A DNA stretch of 28,761 bases from Muribaculaceae bacterium (GCA_009775355.1 VSPN01000036.1:1-28761), one strand, 5' to 3'; positions 1-6,677 are shown, counted from the first letter of the stretch. Notes: generated by a model from the letters alone, not told the origin. Made by a program: numbers and translations.

Positions 1-147
1 TAGGCTATAAAGATACTAAAAAAACAATGAATTATCCAAATTTTCAATGTACTCTTTTGCGCTAAAAATCAATATTTTTAAGCACGTGTTTTTATTAATA
101 TTTCAGGTGTTTTGAATGACGTTTTTCGGAACATCAAACTGAACACC

Positions 148-558
148 CTACCCAACAATTATATCTACAAATTCACGATCGGTCCAGTCAAGCCTGCGTT
201 CAGCGATATCTTTACCGAGCTCGCATGTTAGTATTTGGGCCAATGCGTTATTGCAGTTCTCATATCCGACATTCTTCCACTCAGTTAAGCGGTCAATGGA
301 ATATTGAAATTCCTCTTTACTCACATTACTTAAGAAAAATGTCAGATTCATAACATTCATCGAGATAAACGAAGTGCCAAACTCGTCTGTCAGCCTATTG
401 GCAATCCGAAGATACTCCTCGATGCAATCAAGTCCTTCGATTAGCTGCGGACGAATCGAACCATCCGAATTCCATATTTTTTCTCTGAGTGGCCTTAATA
501 TTCCTGATGCCTTTTTGACTAAGTCCCGGGCTCTCTTTTCATTATCTTCTCTTTTCAT
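148..558 (-). CDS. Hypothetical protein, 136 aa
   Basis: I do not recognise this protein. It is mostly helical-looking, charged and soluble, with no signal peptide or membrane segment. It has three cysteines scattered in the C-terminal half and no recognisable catalytic motif. The ATG start lies only 2 bases after the stop codon of the upstream gene (561-911), so the two are very likely one transcript and may be translationally coupled. The surrounding DNA is AT-richer than the rest of the window, which suggests accessory or acquired DNA. Small co-transcribed unknown pairs of this kind are often immunity proteins or cargo genes, but nothing in the sequence proves that here. Bases 1-147, downstream of this gene, hold no gene that I can support. 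Confidence 0.6.
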   Translation of the reverse strand: MKREDNEKRARDLVKKASGILRPLREKIWNSDGSIRPQLIEGLDCIEEYLRIANRLTDEFGTSFISMNVMNLTFFLSNVSKEEFQYSIDRLTEWKNVGYENCNNALAQILTCELGKDIAERRLDWTDREFVDIIVG

Positions 559-560
559 TG

Positions 561-911
561 CTAATATGACTCAAAAATATCTTCTTCATCGGCGCGTTCT
601 TCCGTTGAAATATTCAAATAACTATTGCAACACACTTCATCCTGCCATAGAATAATGTCGCTTACGGTTAGAGTCCCATCTGGAGTCTGTATAATGAAAT
701 AATATTCGTACTCTGTAAAATCTAACTGAATATATAATTGCAGGTAATCTTCATGTTCTGTCAATTCGATTCCCATAATAGCAAGCCACATTTTCTGAGC
801 CTTAATGAAGTCGGCAAACGAAGTATATTCCTCCGCTACTGCCGAAAAATATGCCTGCCGCTTACGCATCATTTCAATGCGCTCTTTAGTGGACATAGTT
901 GTTAAATCCAT
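561..911 (-). CDS. Hypothetical protein, 116 aa
   Basis: I do not recognise this protein. It begins with a charged helical segment and continues with a region rich in aromatic residues and beta-like pattern (EYEYYFIIQTPDGTLTVSD), then an acidic tail ending EEDIFESY. There is no signal peptide. I placed the start at the ATG at 909-911. The frame is open to a TTG at 936-938, but that TTG is part of a perfect -7 promoter box (936-943), so it should lie at or upstream of the transcript start. Another ATG five codons further in (894-896) is also possible. It is the first gene of a two-gene unit with the 136-aa protein and is divergent from the metallophosphoesterase at 1051. Confidence 0.55.
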   Translation of the reverse strand: MDLTTMSTKERIEMMRKRQAYFSAVAEEYTSFADFIKAQKMWLAIMGIELTEHEDYLQLYIQLDFTEYEYYFIIQTPDGTLTVSDIILWQDEVCCNSYLNISTEERADEEDIFESY

Positions 912-935
912 ATGAAACTTTCTAAATTTTGGAAG

Positions 936-943
936 CAAAATTA
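936..943 (-). promoter_or_regulatory. -7 promoter box for the small unknown gene pair
   Basis: Read on the minus strand this is TAATTTTG, a perfect match to the Bacteroidetes -7 element TAnnTTTG. The expected start of transcription falls about 20 bases upstream of the ATG at 911. I see no good -33 TTTG at the usual spacing, so this promoter may depend on an activator. One copy of the direct repeat (951-974) occupies the -33 region. Confidence 0.45.
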
Positions 944-950
944 TTTCAGA

Positions 951-1019
951 GCTGACGCATTTTGCGGTACACCATAAAAATTATCAAAAATAATAGTTGA
1001 CGCATAAAATGATACACCA
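951..1019. repeat. Pair of degenerate 24-bp direct repeats between divergent promoters
   Basis: Copy 1 (951-974) and copy 2 (996-1019) share the outline GnTGACGCAT, then a variable middle, then TACACCA. By eye 17 of 24 positions agree, and the copies start exactly 45 bp apart. They sit between the -7 boxes of the two divergent transcripts, with copy 1 over the -33 region of the minus promoter and copy 2 over that of the plus promoter. This placement suggests binding sites for a shared regulator, which is inference. Confidence 0.5.
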
Positions 1020-1025
1020 AAGAAT

Positions 1026-1033
1026 TACCTTTG
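1026..1033 (+). promoter_or_regulatory. -7 promoter box for the metallophosphoesterase gene
   Basis: The sequence TACCTTTG matches TAnnTTTG perfectly. It lies 17 bases before the ATG at 1051, giving a very short leader. The only TTG upstream (997-999) is 26 bp away, which is longer than the usual 19-21 bp, so the -33 contact is weak or replaced by a regulator bound at the repeat. Confidence 0.45.
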
Positions 1034-1050
1034 CGATAAAAATAGAAAAC

Positions 1051-1644
1051 ATGAAAATCCTTCACCTTTCCGACACTCACAACTGCCATCATCGACTCCG
1101 GGATTTACCCGAAGCGGACGTGGTCGTTCATTCCGGCGATTTCTGTATGGTGGGAACCGAACAGGAAGCCATTGATTTCCTTAACTGGTTCTGTGACTTA
1201 CCATACAAACACAAAATCTTTATCTGTGGCAACCATGACGATTGCCTATATGGAGCGAACATAGATGGTCTGGACTCAAATGTTTACTTTCTATGCAATT
1301 CGGGCGTTGAGATTGAAGGTATTAAATTCTATGGCATACCTATGTTTTTGAGCGACTGTGTTACAGAACGTCAAAACCAAAACTATGCTAAAATTCCGGA
1401 TGATACTGATGTGTTGATAACACATTCTCCGGCATACGGTATTCTTGACTTTGATGATAATATCCACTATGGTTCCGAAGAACTACTTGAAAAAATATCT
1501 ACGCTCAATCTTAAAGCACATCTGTTTGGACACATTCATGCTCAGCGTGGATTGGAAATTATAGACAACGCATTATTTTCTAATGGAGCCATTCTTGACG
1601 CTGACCATATAGCGACCTCATCTCCCAATGTGATTACAATATGA
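1051..1644 (+). CDS. Metallophosphoesterase (calcineurin-like), MPPED-like
   Basis: A 197-aa calcineurin-type phosphoesterase with all five family motifs in order: SDTH at residues 7-10, GD at 29-30, GNHDD at 60-64, THSP followed by YGILD, and GHIH near residue 164. The residues expected to bind the two metal ions are intact. The compact size and the spacing of motifs resemble the MPPED/Rv0805-like class of phosphodiesterases. The substrate cannot be read from sequence; cyclic nucleotides or phosphoesters are possible. I chose the ATG at 1051 because it opens directly on the first beta strand and follows a -7 box. The upstream in-frame TTG at 997 would place codons inside the promoter and is rejected. 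The gene is in AT-rich DNA and stands alone, divergent from two unknown genes. Confidence 0.85.
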   Translation: MKILHLSDTHNCHHRLRDLPEADVVVHSGDFCMVGTEQEAIDFLNWFCDLPYKHKIFICGNHDDCLYGANIDGLDSNVYFLCNSGVEIEGIKFYGIPMFLSDCVTERQNQNYAKIPDDTDVLITHSPAYGILDFDDNIHYGSEELLEKISTLNLKAHLFGHIHAQRGLEIIDNALFSNGAILDADHIATSSPNVITI

Positions 1645-1649
1645 TCTTT

Positions 1650-1848
1650 GGGAACTTTGGAAACAAATAATCTTAAATACAAACGTAAGCATACAGATTA
1701 TGCTATCATAGTCGATAGCGTAATGCTCACCAATGTGATTGTTGAGGGTATTAGATTTATGATTTTGTTATGGTACATTATTGCTTGTTTTCCGAGAAGT
1801 TACAGTAAACATAAACAACCATAACTAAATCATAATCTCAAAGTTCCC
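1650..1848. repeat. Nested inverted-repeat segment, possibly a small non-autonomous element
   Basis: Four signs of symmetry lie in this 199-bp non-coding stretch. The ends carry a perfect 10-bp inverted repeat (GGGAACTTTG at 1650-1659, CAAAGTTCCC at 1839-1848). A hairpin has arms 1697-1707 and 1714-1724, with 10 of 11 pairs. A longer inverted repeat has arms 1753-1774 and 1818-1838, about 20 paired bases with one bulge. The segment contains no open frame. Terminal inverted repeats with no gene inside are typical of MITE-like elements, but I see no clear target-site duplication, so this is tentative. Confidence 0.35.
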
Positions 1849-1866
1849 GGTTTTATAATTGTAGAT

Positions 1867-1913
1867 ATAACAAAATATGGTGCAACTCATTGAGTTACAC
1901 CATATTTTGTTAT
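1867..1913. terminator. Bidirectional terminator between the phosphoesterase gene and dnaK
   Basis: A near-perfect palindrome centred on base 1890 pairs 22 of 23 positions (arms 1867-1889 and 1891-1913, with a C-A mismatch at 1883/1897). The outer part is A/T-rich, so either strand supplies a U-rich tail. It lies 15 bases beyond the dnaK stop codon, between convergent genes. Confidence 0.8.
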
Positions 1914-1928
1914 TGATTTTTATGTATC

Positions 1929-3821
1929 TCACTTCACTTCCTCGAAGTCGACGTCAGTCACGTCTTTTTCGTTGTCGGGGGCTGCTCCGGGCTGAGGACC
2001 GGCCGCGCCGGCTCCGGCGGCGTTCTGGGCATTGTAGATGTCCTGTGCTGCTGCCTGGAATGCGTCGGTCACAGCTTTGACCGCAGAGTCCACATCCTCT
2101 ACAAGCTGGTTCTTGTGAACCTCTTTCAGTTTTGCAAGTGCTGATTCTACATTGGCTTTCTTGTCGGCCGGAATCTTGTCGCCGAGTTCATTGAGCTGCT
2201 TCTCGGTCTGGAAGATCACGGAGTCGGCGTGATTGAGTTTGTCGGCACGCTCCTTGGCTTTGCGGTCGGCTTCCTCGTTGGCCTTCGCCTCGTCGCGCAT
2301 GCGCTGGATCTCGCTGTCGCTAAGACCGCTCGAAGCCTCGATGCGGATTGACTGCTCCTTGCCTGTGGCCTTGTCTTTGGCTGTCACGTTGAGAATGCCG
2401 TTGGCGTCAACCTCGAATGTAACCTCGATCTGCGGAACGCCTCGCGGTGCGGGTGCGATGCCGCCGAGGTTGAACTCGCCGAGAAGCTTGTCGTCGGCTG
2501 CCATCGGACGCTCGCCCTGAAGCACACGGATCGTAACCTCGGGCTGGTTGTCGGCCGCTGTCGAGAATGTCTCGCTCTTTCGTGTAGGAATTGTAGTGTT
2601 GGCGTCGATAAGCTTGGTCATCACGCCGCCCATTGTCTCGATACCGATCGACAGAGGCACGACGTCAAGAAGAAGCACATCCTTCACGTCGCCGCTGAGA
2701 ACGCCGCCCTGGATGGCTGCGCCGATTGCCACGACCTCATCGGGATTGACTCCCTTGTTGGGTTCCTTGCCGAAGATCTCTTTCACCTTGGCCTGGATGG
2801 CGGGAATACGGGTCGAACCGCCGACAAGAATCACCTCGTCGATCTCGCTTGCCGACATTCCGGCGTCCTTGAGCGCGTTGATACAGGGCTGAGCCACAGC
2901 ATCGATGAGTCTTGACGCGAGAGCCTCGAATTTCGCGCGGGTGAGCACCTTCTCAAGGTGTTTGGGACCGGTGGCGGTGGCGGTTATGTAGGGGAGTGCT
3001 ATGTCGGTCGACGTCGAGCTTGAAAGCTCGATCTTGGCTTTCTCCGCTGCATCCTTGAGTCGCTGCATGGCCATCGGATCCTGACGGAGATCAACTCCCT
3101 CGTCTGCCTTGAACTCGTCGGCGAGCCAGTCGATGATCACATTGTCGAAGTCATCGCCGCCGAGGTGGGTGTCGCCGTTGGTGGATTTCACCTCAAACAC
3201 GCCATCGCCCAGCTCAAGAATAGAGATATCGAATGTGCCGCCTCCGAGGTCGAACACCGCGATCTTCTGCTCCTTGGTAGATTTGTCAAGACCGTAAGCG
3301 AGGGCTGCGGCAGTAGGTTCGTTGATGATACGCATCACCTTCAGACCAGCGATCTCGCCGGCATCCTTGGTAGCCTGACGCTGCGAGTCGTCGAAGTATG
3401 CGGGAACTGTGATGATAGCCTCGGTCACGGGCTGACCCAGATAATCCTCGGCTGTCTTTTTCATTTTCTGGAGTATCATGGCCGATATCTCCTGCGGCGT
3501 GTAGTCACGTCCGTCGATGTCGACCTTGGGCATGTCGTTCTGGCATACCACCTTGTAGGGAACTCGTTTGATCTCGTCGGTCACCTGATCGCATTTCTCG
3601 CCCATGAATCTCTTGATCGAGTAGATGGTGCGTGTCGGATTGGTGACAGACTGTCTTTTGGCGGGATCGCCTACTTTTCTCTCGCCGCCGTCTACAAATG
3701 CTACAACCGACGGTGTTGTGTTACGTCCTTCATTGTTGGGGATCACTACAGGATCCTTGCCTTCAAGCACAGCGACACAAGAGTTGGTCGTTCCCAGGTC
3801 AATGCCAATTATTTTTCCCAT
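1929..3821 (-). CDS. dnaK: Chaperone protein DnaK (Hsp70)
   Basis: A full-length 630-aa Hsp70. The ATPase domain starts at residue 1 with GIDLGTTNSCVAVLEG and carries the phosphate-2 motif VFDLGGGTFDISIL and the adenosine motif VGGSTRIPA. The substrate-binding beta domain follows (from about residue 390) and then the helical lid. The extreme C-terminus ends in the acidic DVDFEEVK typical of bacterial DnaK. It folds and refolds cytoplasmic proteins with DnaJ and GrpE, whose genes are not in this window. Length and motifs are normal, with no sign of damage. The gene stands alone, ends at a strong terminator, and is divergent from the serine palmitoyltransferase gene. Its leader shows two hairpins (3861-3908), which may bear on control. 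Confidence 0.98.
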   Translation of the reverse strand: MGKIIGIDLGTTNSCVAVLEGKDPVVIPNNEGRNTTPSVVAFVDGGERKVGDPAKRQSVTNPTRTIYSIKRFMGEKCDQVTDEIKRVPYKVVCQNDMPKVDIDGRDYTPQEISAMILQKMKKTAEDYLGQPVTEAIITVPAYFDDSQRQATKDAGEIAGLKVMRIINEPTAAALAYGLDKSTKEQKIAVFDLGGGTFDISILELGDGVFEVKSTNGDTHLGGDDFDNVIIDWLADEFKADEGVDLRQDPMAMQRLKDAAEKAKIELSSSTSTDIALPYITATATGPKHLEKVLTRAKFEALASRLIDAVAQPCINALKDAGMSASEIDEVILVGGSTRIPAIQAKVKEIFGKEPNKGVNPDEVVAIGAAIQGGVLSGDVKDVLLLDVVPLSIGIETMGGVMTKLIDANTTIPTRKSETFSTAADNQPEVTIRVLQGERPMAADDKLLGEFNLGGIAPAPRGVPQIEVTFEVDANGILNVTAKDKATGKEQSIRIEASSGLSDSEIQRMRDEAKANEEADRKAKERADKLNHADSVIFQTEKQLNELGDKIPADKKANVESALAKLKEVHKNQLVEDVDSAVKAVTDAFQAAAQDIYNAQNAAGAGAAGPQPGAAPDNEKDVTDVDFEEVK

Positions 3822-3860
3822 GATTCTATATTCTTTAAATGTTAATAATTCTATCGTTGT

Positions 3861-3908
3861 CCGTCATGTCTCTGACGGGTCGGCGTTGCGGATACCGATG
3901 ATCCGCAA
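3861..3908 (-). promoter_or_regulatory. Two tandem hairpins in the dnaK leader
   Basis: Hairpin A has arms CCGTCA (3861-3866) and TGACGG (3873-3878) around a 6-base loop. Hairpin B has arms TTGCGGAT (3886-3893) and ATCCGCAA (3901-3908) around a 7-base loop. Both are perfect and lie 40-90 bases upstream of the dnaK ATG. They do not match the CIRCE element bound by HrcA. They could be an RNA structure in the leader or protein-binding palindromes. No convincing -7 box was found for dnaK; ATTATTTG on the minus strand (3930-3937) is the closest. Confidence 0.4.
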
Positions 3909-4033
3909 GCCTCACACTTGTCTTATTAACAAATAATGTGCTAAATGGGTTGAACCGGAATGCCTTTCATTTGAAAAGCTTGCCAATATAGTGTCAACCA
4001 GGTCTTTGTGTGTATTGCATCTGAGTCGCGGAC

Positions 4034-4098
4034 TGTGACATCGACGTGACAAAAATGACATTTTATCAATTATGTCAATTCAAAATTCGGGATTGTCA
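4034..4098. repeat. Cluster of five TGACA/TGTCA sites upstream of spt
   Basis: TGACA occurs at 4036-4040, 4047-4051 and 4056-4060, and its complement TGTCA at 4073-4077 and 4094-4098. The first pair is 11 bp apart and the last pair 21 bp apart, close to helical-turn multiples. The last site lies inside the spt promoter, between its -33 and -7 boxes. The pattern suggests a multi-site operator for an unidentified regulator. Confidence 0.35.
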
Positions 4099-4117
4099 CA
4101 TATTATTATTAATTTTG
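4086..4117 (+). promoter_or_regulatory. Promoter of the serine palmitoyltransferase gene
   Basis: The -33 box TTCG (4086-4089, one mismatch to TTTG) is followed after 20 bp by a perfect -7 box TAATTTTG (4110-4117). The predicted transcript start is near 4124, giving a leader of about 110 bases before the chosen ATG at 4234. Confidence 0.6.
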
Positions 4118-4170
4118 TAGCCTGATTTTAGATGAACGTGAGTCTGGTTTTAGCCTCTCATGTTTCCTGT

Positions 4171-4209
4171 CACGTCTGTAATCCGAACTTTTGGGGGATC
4201 CCAGACGTG
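4171..4209 (+). promoter_or_regulatory. Structured leader hairpin upstream of spt
   Basis: An 8-bp perfect stem (CACGTCTG 4171-4178 with CAGACGTG 4202-4209) is extended inward, past a 2x2 internal loop, by ATCC (4181-4184) pairing with GGAT (4196-4199). It lies wholly within the predicted 5' leader, 24 bases before the start codon. It does not match a riboswitch class that I recognise. Confidence 0.35.
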
Positions 4210-4233
4210 GCGAATATAACGATTTCACACATT

Positions 4234-5424
4234 ATGAAGCCCTTACAACAGAAACTTTCGGCTTACGATGCTCCCCAGCGGGCCATGGCGGTCGGCGTTT
4301 ACCCTTATTTCCGAGCCATTGAAAGTGAGCAGGACACCGAAGTCATCATGAATGGCAGGAAAGTGCTCATGTTTGGCTCTAACAGCTACATGGGTCTGAC
4401 AAATCACCCTAAAGTGATAGAGGCGGCCGTGGAGGCTACGAAAAAATATGGAACCGGACTCGCAGGTTCTCCGTTCCTCAACGGCACGCTCACAATCCAT
4501 AAGGATCTTGAAGCCCGTCTTGCCGACTATGTAGGCAAGGAAGACGCCATGCTTTATTCCACTGGATTCGGCGTCAATCTCGGTGTAGTGTCAATTCTCA
4601 CAGGCCGTGAGGACTATGTCATTCTTGACGAGCAGGATCATGCCTCGATCATTGAGGGCCGCCGTCTATCTTTCTCAAATTATCTGAAATATCGTCATAA
4701 CGATATGCCGTCGCTCGAGTCTCAGCTTCGCAAATGCGATCCCGACAAAGTGAAGCTGATCGTCACCGACGGAGTGTTCTCGATGGAAGGCGATGTGGCC
4801 GATCTCCCGGAGATAACGCGTCTCGCCAGGCAATACAACGCAGCCGTCATGGTCGACGAGGCTCACGGGCTCGGTGTGTTCGGAGAGGGTGGACGCGGCA
4901 CGTGCTTTCATTTCGGAGTGCAAGATGACGTCGATCTTATCATGGGCACATTCTCGAAGTCGCTCGCTTCGCTCGGAGGCTTCCTTGCAGCCGACAAGGT
5001 TGTCACCAACTATCTGCGTCACCATTCGAGATCATATATTTTCACCGCGTCGATCACGCCGGCGTCAACTGCTGCCGTCAATGCCGCGCTCGATATCATT
5101 CTTGCCGAACCAGAGCGGCAGGAGCATCTGTGGGAGATCACCCGGTTCGCTCTCGACAACTTCAGAGCCATGGGGTGCGAGATAGGACACACATCCACGC
5201 CTATCATTCCCCTCTTCATCCGCGATGACTATAAGACTTTCCAGGTGACACACGACCTGCTTGAAGAAGGAGTGTTTGTCAATCCGGTTGTCACACCTGC
5301 CGTCGCTCCTCAAGACACCCTTATCAGATATTCTCTCATGGCCACTCACACCAAAGAGCAGGTGGAGCGCTCTCTCGAAGCCATAGAAAAGGTGTTCAGG
5401 AAATACGGACTCCTCGACAGATAA
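4234..5424 (+). CDS. spt: Serine palmitoyltransferase (alpha-oxoamine synthase family)
   Basis: A 396-aa PLP-dependent enzyme that condenses L-serine with a long-chain acyl-CoA to give 3-ketosphinganine, the first step of sphingolipid synthesis. The fold type I motifs are present: the N-terminal segment YDAPQRAMAVGVYPYF, the glycine-rich GSNSYMGLTNHP, the DEAHGLGVFG aspartate motif, and the Schiff-base lysine in GTFSKSLASLGG at Lys242. The N-terminus and the stretch around Lys242 closely match the Bacteroides Spt I know, better than 2-amino-3-ketobutyrate CoA ligase (Kbl), the main alternative. I placed the start at the ATG at 4234 because homologues begin at this point. The frame is open to 4132, but those 34 codons overlap the structured leader and look unlike protein. 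It stands alone and ends at an intrinsic terminator. Confidence 0.88.
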   Translation: MKPLQQKLSAYDAPQRAMAVGVYPYFRAIESEQDTEVIMNGRKVLMFGSNSYMGLTNHPKVIEAAVEATKKYGTGLAGSPFLNGTLTIHKDLEARLADYVGKEDAMLYSTGFGVNLGVVSILTGREDYVILDEQDHASIIEGRRLSFSNYLKYRHNDMPSLESQLRKCDPDKVKLIVTDGVFSMEGDVADLPEITRLARQYNAAVMVDEAHGLGVFGEGGRGTCFHFGVQDDVDLIMGTFSKSLASLGGFLAADKVVTNYLRHHSRSYIFTASITPASTAAVNAALDIILAEPERQEHLWEITRFALDNFRAMGCEIGHTSTPIIPLFIRDDYKTFQVTHDLLEEGVFVNPVVTPAVAPQDTLIRYSLMATHTKEQVERSLEAIEKVFRKYGLLDR

Positions 5425-5445
5425 AATCTATCCCCCGATTATTTA

Positions 5446-5481
5446 CAGACGGAAATCTATCTCGGATTTCCGCCTGTTTTT
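5446..5481 (+). terminator. Intrinsic terminator of spt
   Basis: The arms 5446-5457 and 5465-5476 pair at 11 of 12 positions around a 7-base loop and are followed directly by TTTTT (5477-5481). It lies 22 bases after the spt stop codon. Confidence 0.85.
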
Positions 5482-5564
5482 GCGTTATGCGGCATCGGTC
5501 GCACGTGGTTCGCGGCCGTGCGCCGGCCATAGATAAAATTTTTTCAAGAAAATTTGTCTGCGAC

Positions 5565-5595
5565 TTGCACATATAGTAAAAGTGAATTAAATTCG
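5565..5595 (+). promoter_or_regulatory. Promoter of the pRiA4b ORF-3-like gene
   Basis: The -33 TTG (5565-5567) is separated by 20 bp from the -7 box TAAATTCG (5588-5595, one mismatch to TAnnTTTG). The predicted leader is about 55 bases. Confidence 0.45.
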
Positions 5596-5656
5596 CGTTG
5601 TTTTTCGAGACGCTTGTGTGCGCCGCATATTAACTCAGGATTACTTAAGATAAAAA

Positions 5657-6205
5657 ATGGTATATAGGTTTAAACTCGTAAGCGACGAGGTCAGCAATTT
5701 CAGTCGAGAAATCGAAATCGATTCGGAAAATACATTCCTGCAATTGCGCAACGCTATTCTGGAGAGTGTGAACTTTACCAAAGATGAACTCGATTCTTTC
5801 TTCCTATGTAACGATGAATGGGAGCGGGAAGAGGAGATCACTTTGGAAGACATGGGCACATCTGCCTCTGATCAGGATCTATGGCTGATGGAAAGCACGC
5901 CACTCAGCGAGCTGATCGAAGACGAGGGGCAGAAGCTGTCGTTCGTGTTCGATTATTTCACAGAGCGTTCTTTCTTTCTCGAACTCAAGGAAATGATTCC
6001 GTCGCGCAGTCTTGTGGAACCGATATGCACGATCAAACGTGGAAAAGCGCCTTCACAGACCGTCGATATGGTGGAATTTGACAAGACCATCGACGCCAAG
6101 GCATCGCAGTCGGTCATAGATGATCTTGACATAGAGCCGATCGAAGGGAGCGCATTCAACGACGAGGATCTTGAAGAAGGTTTCGATATCCTCGACAATA
6201 TGTAG
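5657..6205 (+). CDS. pRiA4b ORF-3-like (IS1096 TnpR-like) protein
   Basis: A 182-aa acidic soluble protein. The first 130 residues have the layout of the plasmid pRiA4b ORF-3-like family: an N-terminal strand pattern MVYRFKLVSDE, a segment ELDSFFLCNDEWEREEEITLEDMG with the characteristic FxxxxDEW-like core, and LSFVFDYFTERSFFLELKEM matching the usual F.YDFGD.W..... strand pair. The family is also annotated as IS1096 passenger TnpR-like, but no transposase is nearby and this copy looks chromosomal. The C-terminal 50 residues are acidic and probably disordered. The biochemical role is unknown. It stands alone behind its own promoter and converges with an unknown gene. Confidence 0.65.
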   Translation: MVYRFKLVSDEVSNFSREIEIDSENTFLQLRNAILESVNFTKDELDSFFLCNDEWEREEEITLEDMGTSASDQDLWLMESTPLSELIEDEGQKLSFVFDYFTERSFFLELKEMIPSRSLVEPICTIKRGKAPSQTVDMVEFDKTIDAKASQSVIDDLDIEPIEGSAFNDEDLEEGFDILDNM

Positions 6206-6218
6206 TGTCATGTTCCTT

Positions 6219-6275
6219 GCATGATGCGATTGTCCCCGGATTCCACAATGGAATCCGTGGACAATCGCATCATGC
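6219..6275. terminator. Long palindrome between convergent genes, probable bidirectional terminator
   Basis: The arms 6219-6245 and 6249-6275 pair at 26 of 27 positions with a 3-base loop, the only mismatch being C6236/T6258. It lies 13 bases beyond the stop at 6205 and 36 bases from the end of the convergent gene. No T-run follows directly, although TTTTT occurs about 20 bases later on the plus strand. It is far longer than a typical terminator stem. Confidence 0.6.
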
Positions 6276-6311
6276 GGCATGGGGCTTATTGCCTTTTTCT
6301 TGACCTTGCCT

Positions 6312-6677
6312 TTATATATTGTCCTCCTCGCCTCCTCGCCCGAATATGGCGTCAAGAAGCGAGTGCCGTTTCTTTTCTGCGGGTCGGAAATGCACCGACA
6401 TATTGCTGTCTTTCTTGCTGAAGAAAAGAATGTGAGACTGAAACACGAATGCTACGTTGCGGTCAAATTCAAGCACTGCATACAACCCGCGCTTCAGGAA
6501 GCGGCGGAACGGACTGAATTCCTCCTCGCTTTCAACAATGACTTCCATGTCATCTACTGTAAGGCGGTGATGAGGCCGGAGCAATTCGACAAAGTAGGGG
6601 AGATTCAGATCGTCCTCATTCTTACAAGCCTTGTTATAGCTCTTGTATATTTCACTGATGACTTCTTGTGTGATCAT
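6312..6677 (-). CDS. Hypothetical protein, 121 aa
   Basis: I do not recognise this protein. It is soluble, without a signal peptide. The N-terminal third is helical and charged, the middle (RLTVDDMEVIVESEEEFSPFRRFLKRGLYAVLEFDRNVAFVFQSHILFFSK) looks like an alternating helix and strand domain, and the C-terminus SLLDAIFGRGGEEDNI is a short amphipathic helix plus an acidic tail. Composition and codon use resemble the neighbouring genes, which supports a real gene. It is monocistronic, flanked by palindromes on both sides, and I could not identify a promoter of the usual form. Confidence 0.6.
   Translation of the reverse strand: MITQEVISEIYKSYNKACKNEDDLNLPYFVELLRPHHRLTVDDMEVIVESEEEFSPFRRFLKRGLYAVLEFDRNVAFVFQSHILFFSKKDSNMSVHFRPAEKKRHSLLDAIFGRGGEEDNI

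Noticed and set aside
997..1050. TTG start giving an 18-residue extension to the metallophosphoesterase
   Set aside because: The extension runs through a perfect -7 box and a repeat, and family members begin at the beta strand that starts at 1051.
1713..1722. Ten-base match CGATAGCGTA shared with 28699-28708 in the DNA interrupting tpx
   Set aside because: A 10-base match between two places in a 28-kb window is expected by chance, and the flanks differ.
3165..3845. Open frame of 226 codons on the plus strand inside and upstream of dnaK
   Set aside because: It lies antisense to the conserved ATPase domain of DnaK, and its sequence is a by-product of dnaK codon use.
3861..3908. CIRCE operator for HrcA upstream of dnaK
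   Set aside because: CIRCE has TTAGCACTC and its complement around 9 bases; the palindromes here differ in sequence and spacing.
5657..6205. Insertion-sequence passenger gene, suggested by the family name IS1096 TnpR-like
   Set aside because: There is no transposase, terminal repeat or target duplication nearby, and the gene has its own chromosomal-type promoter.
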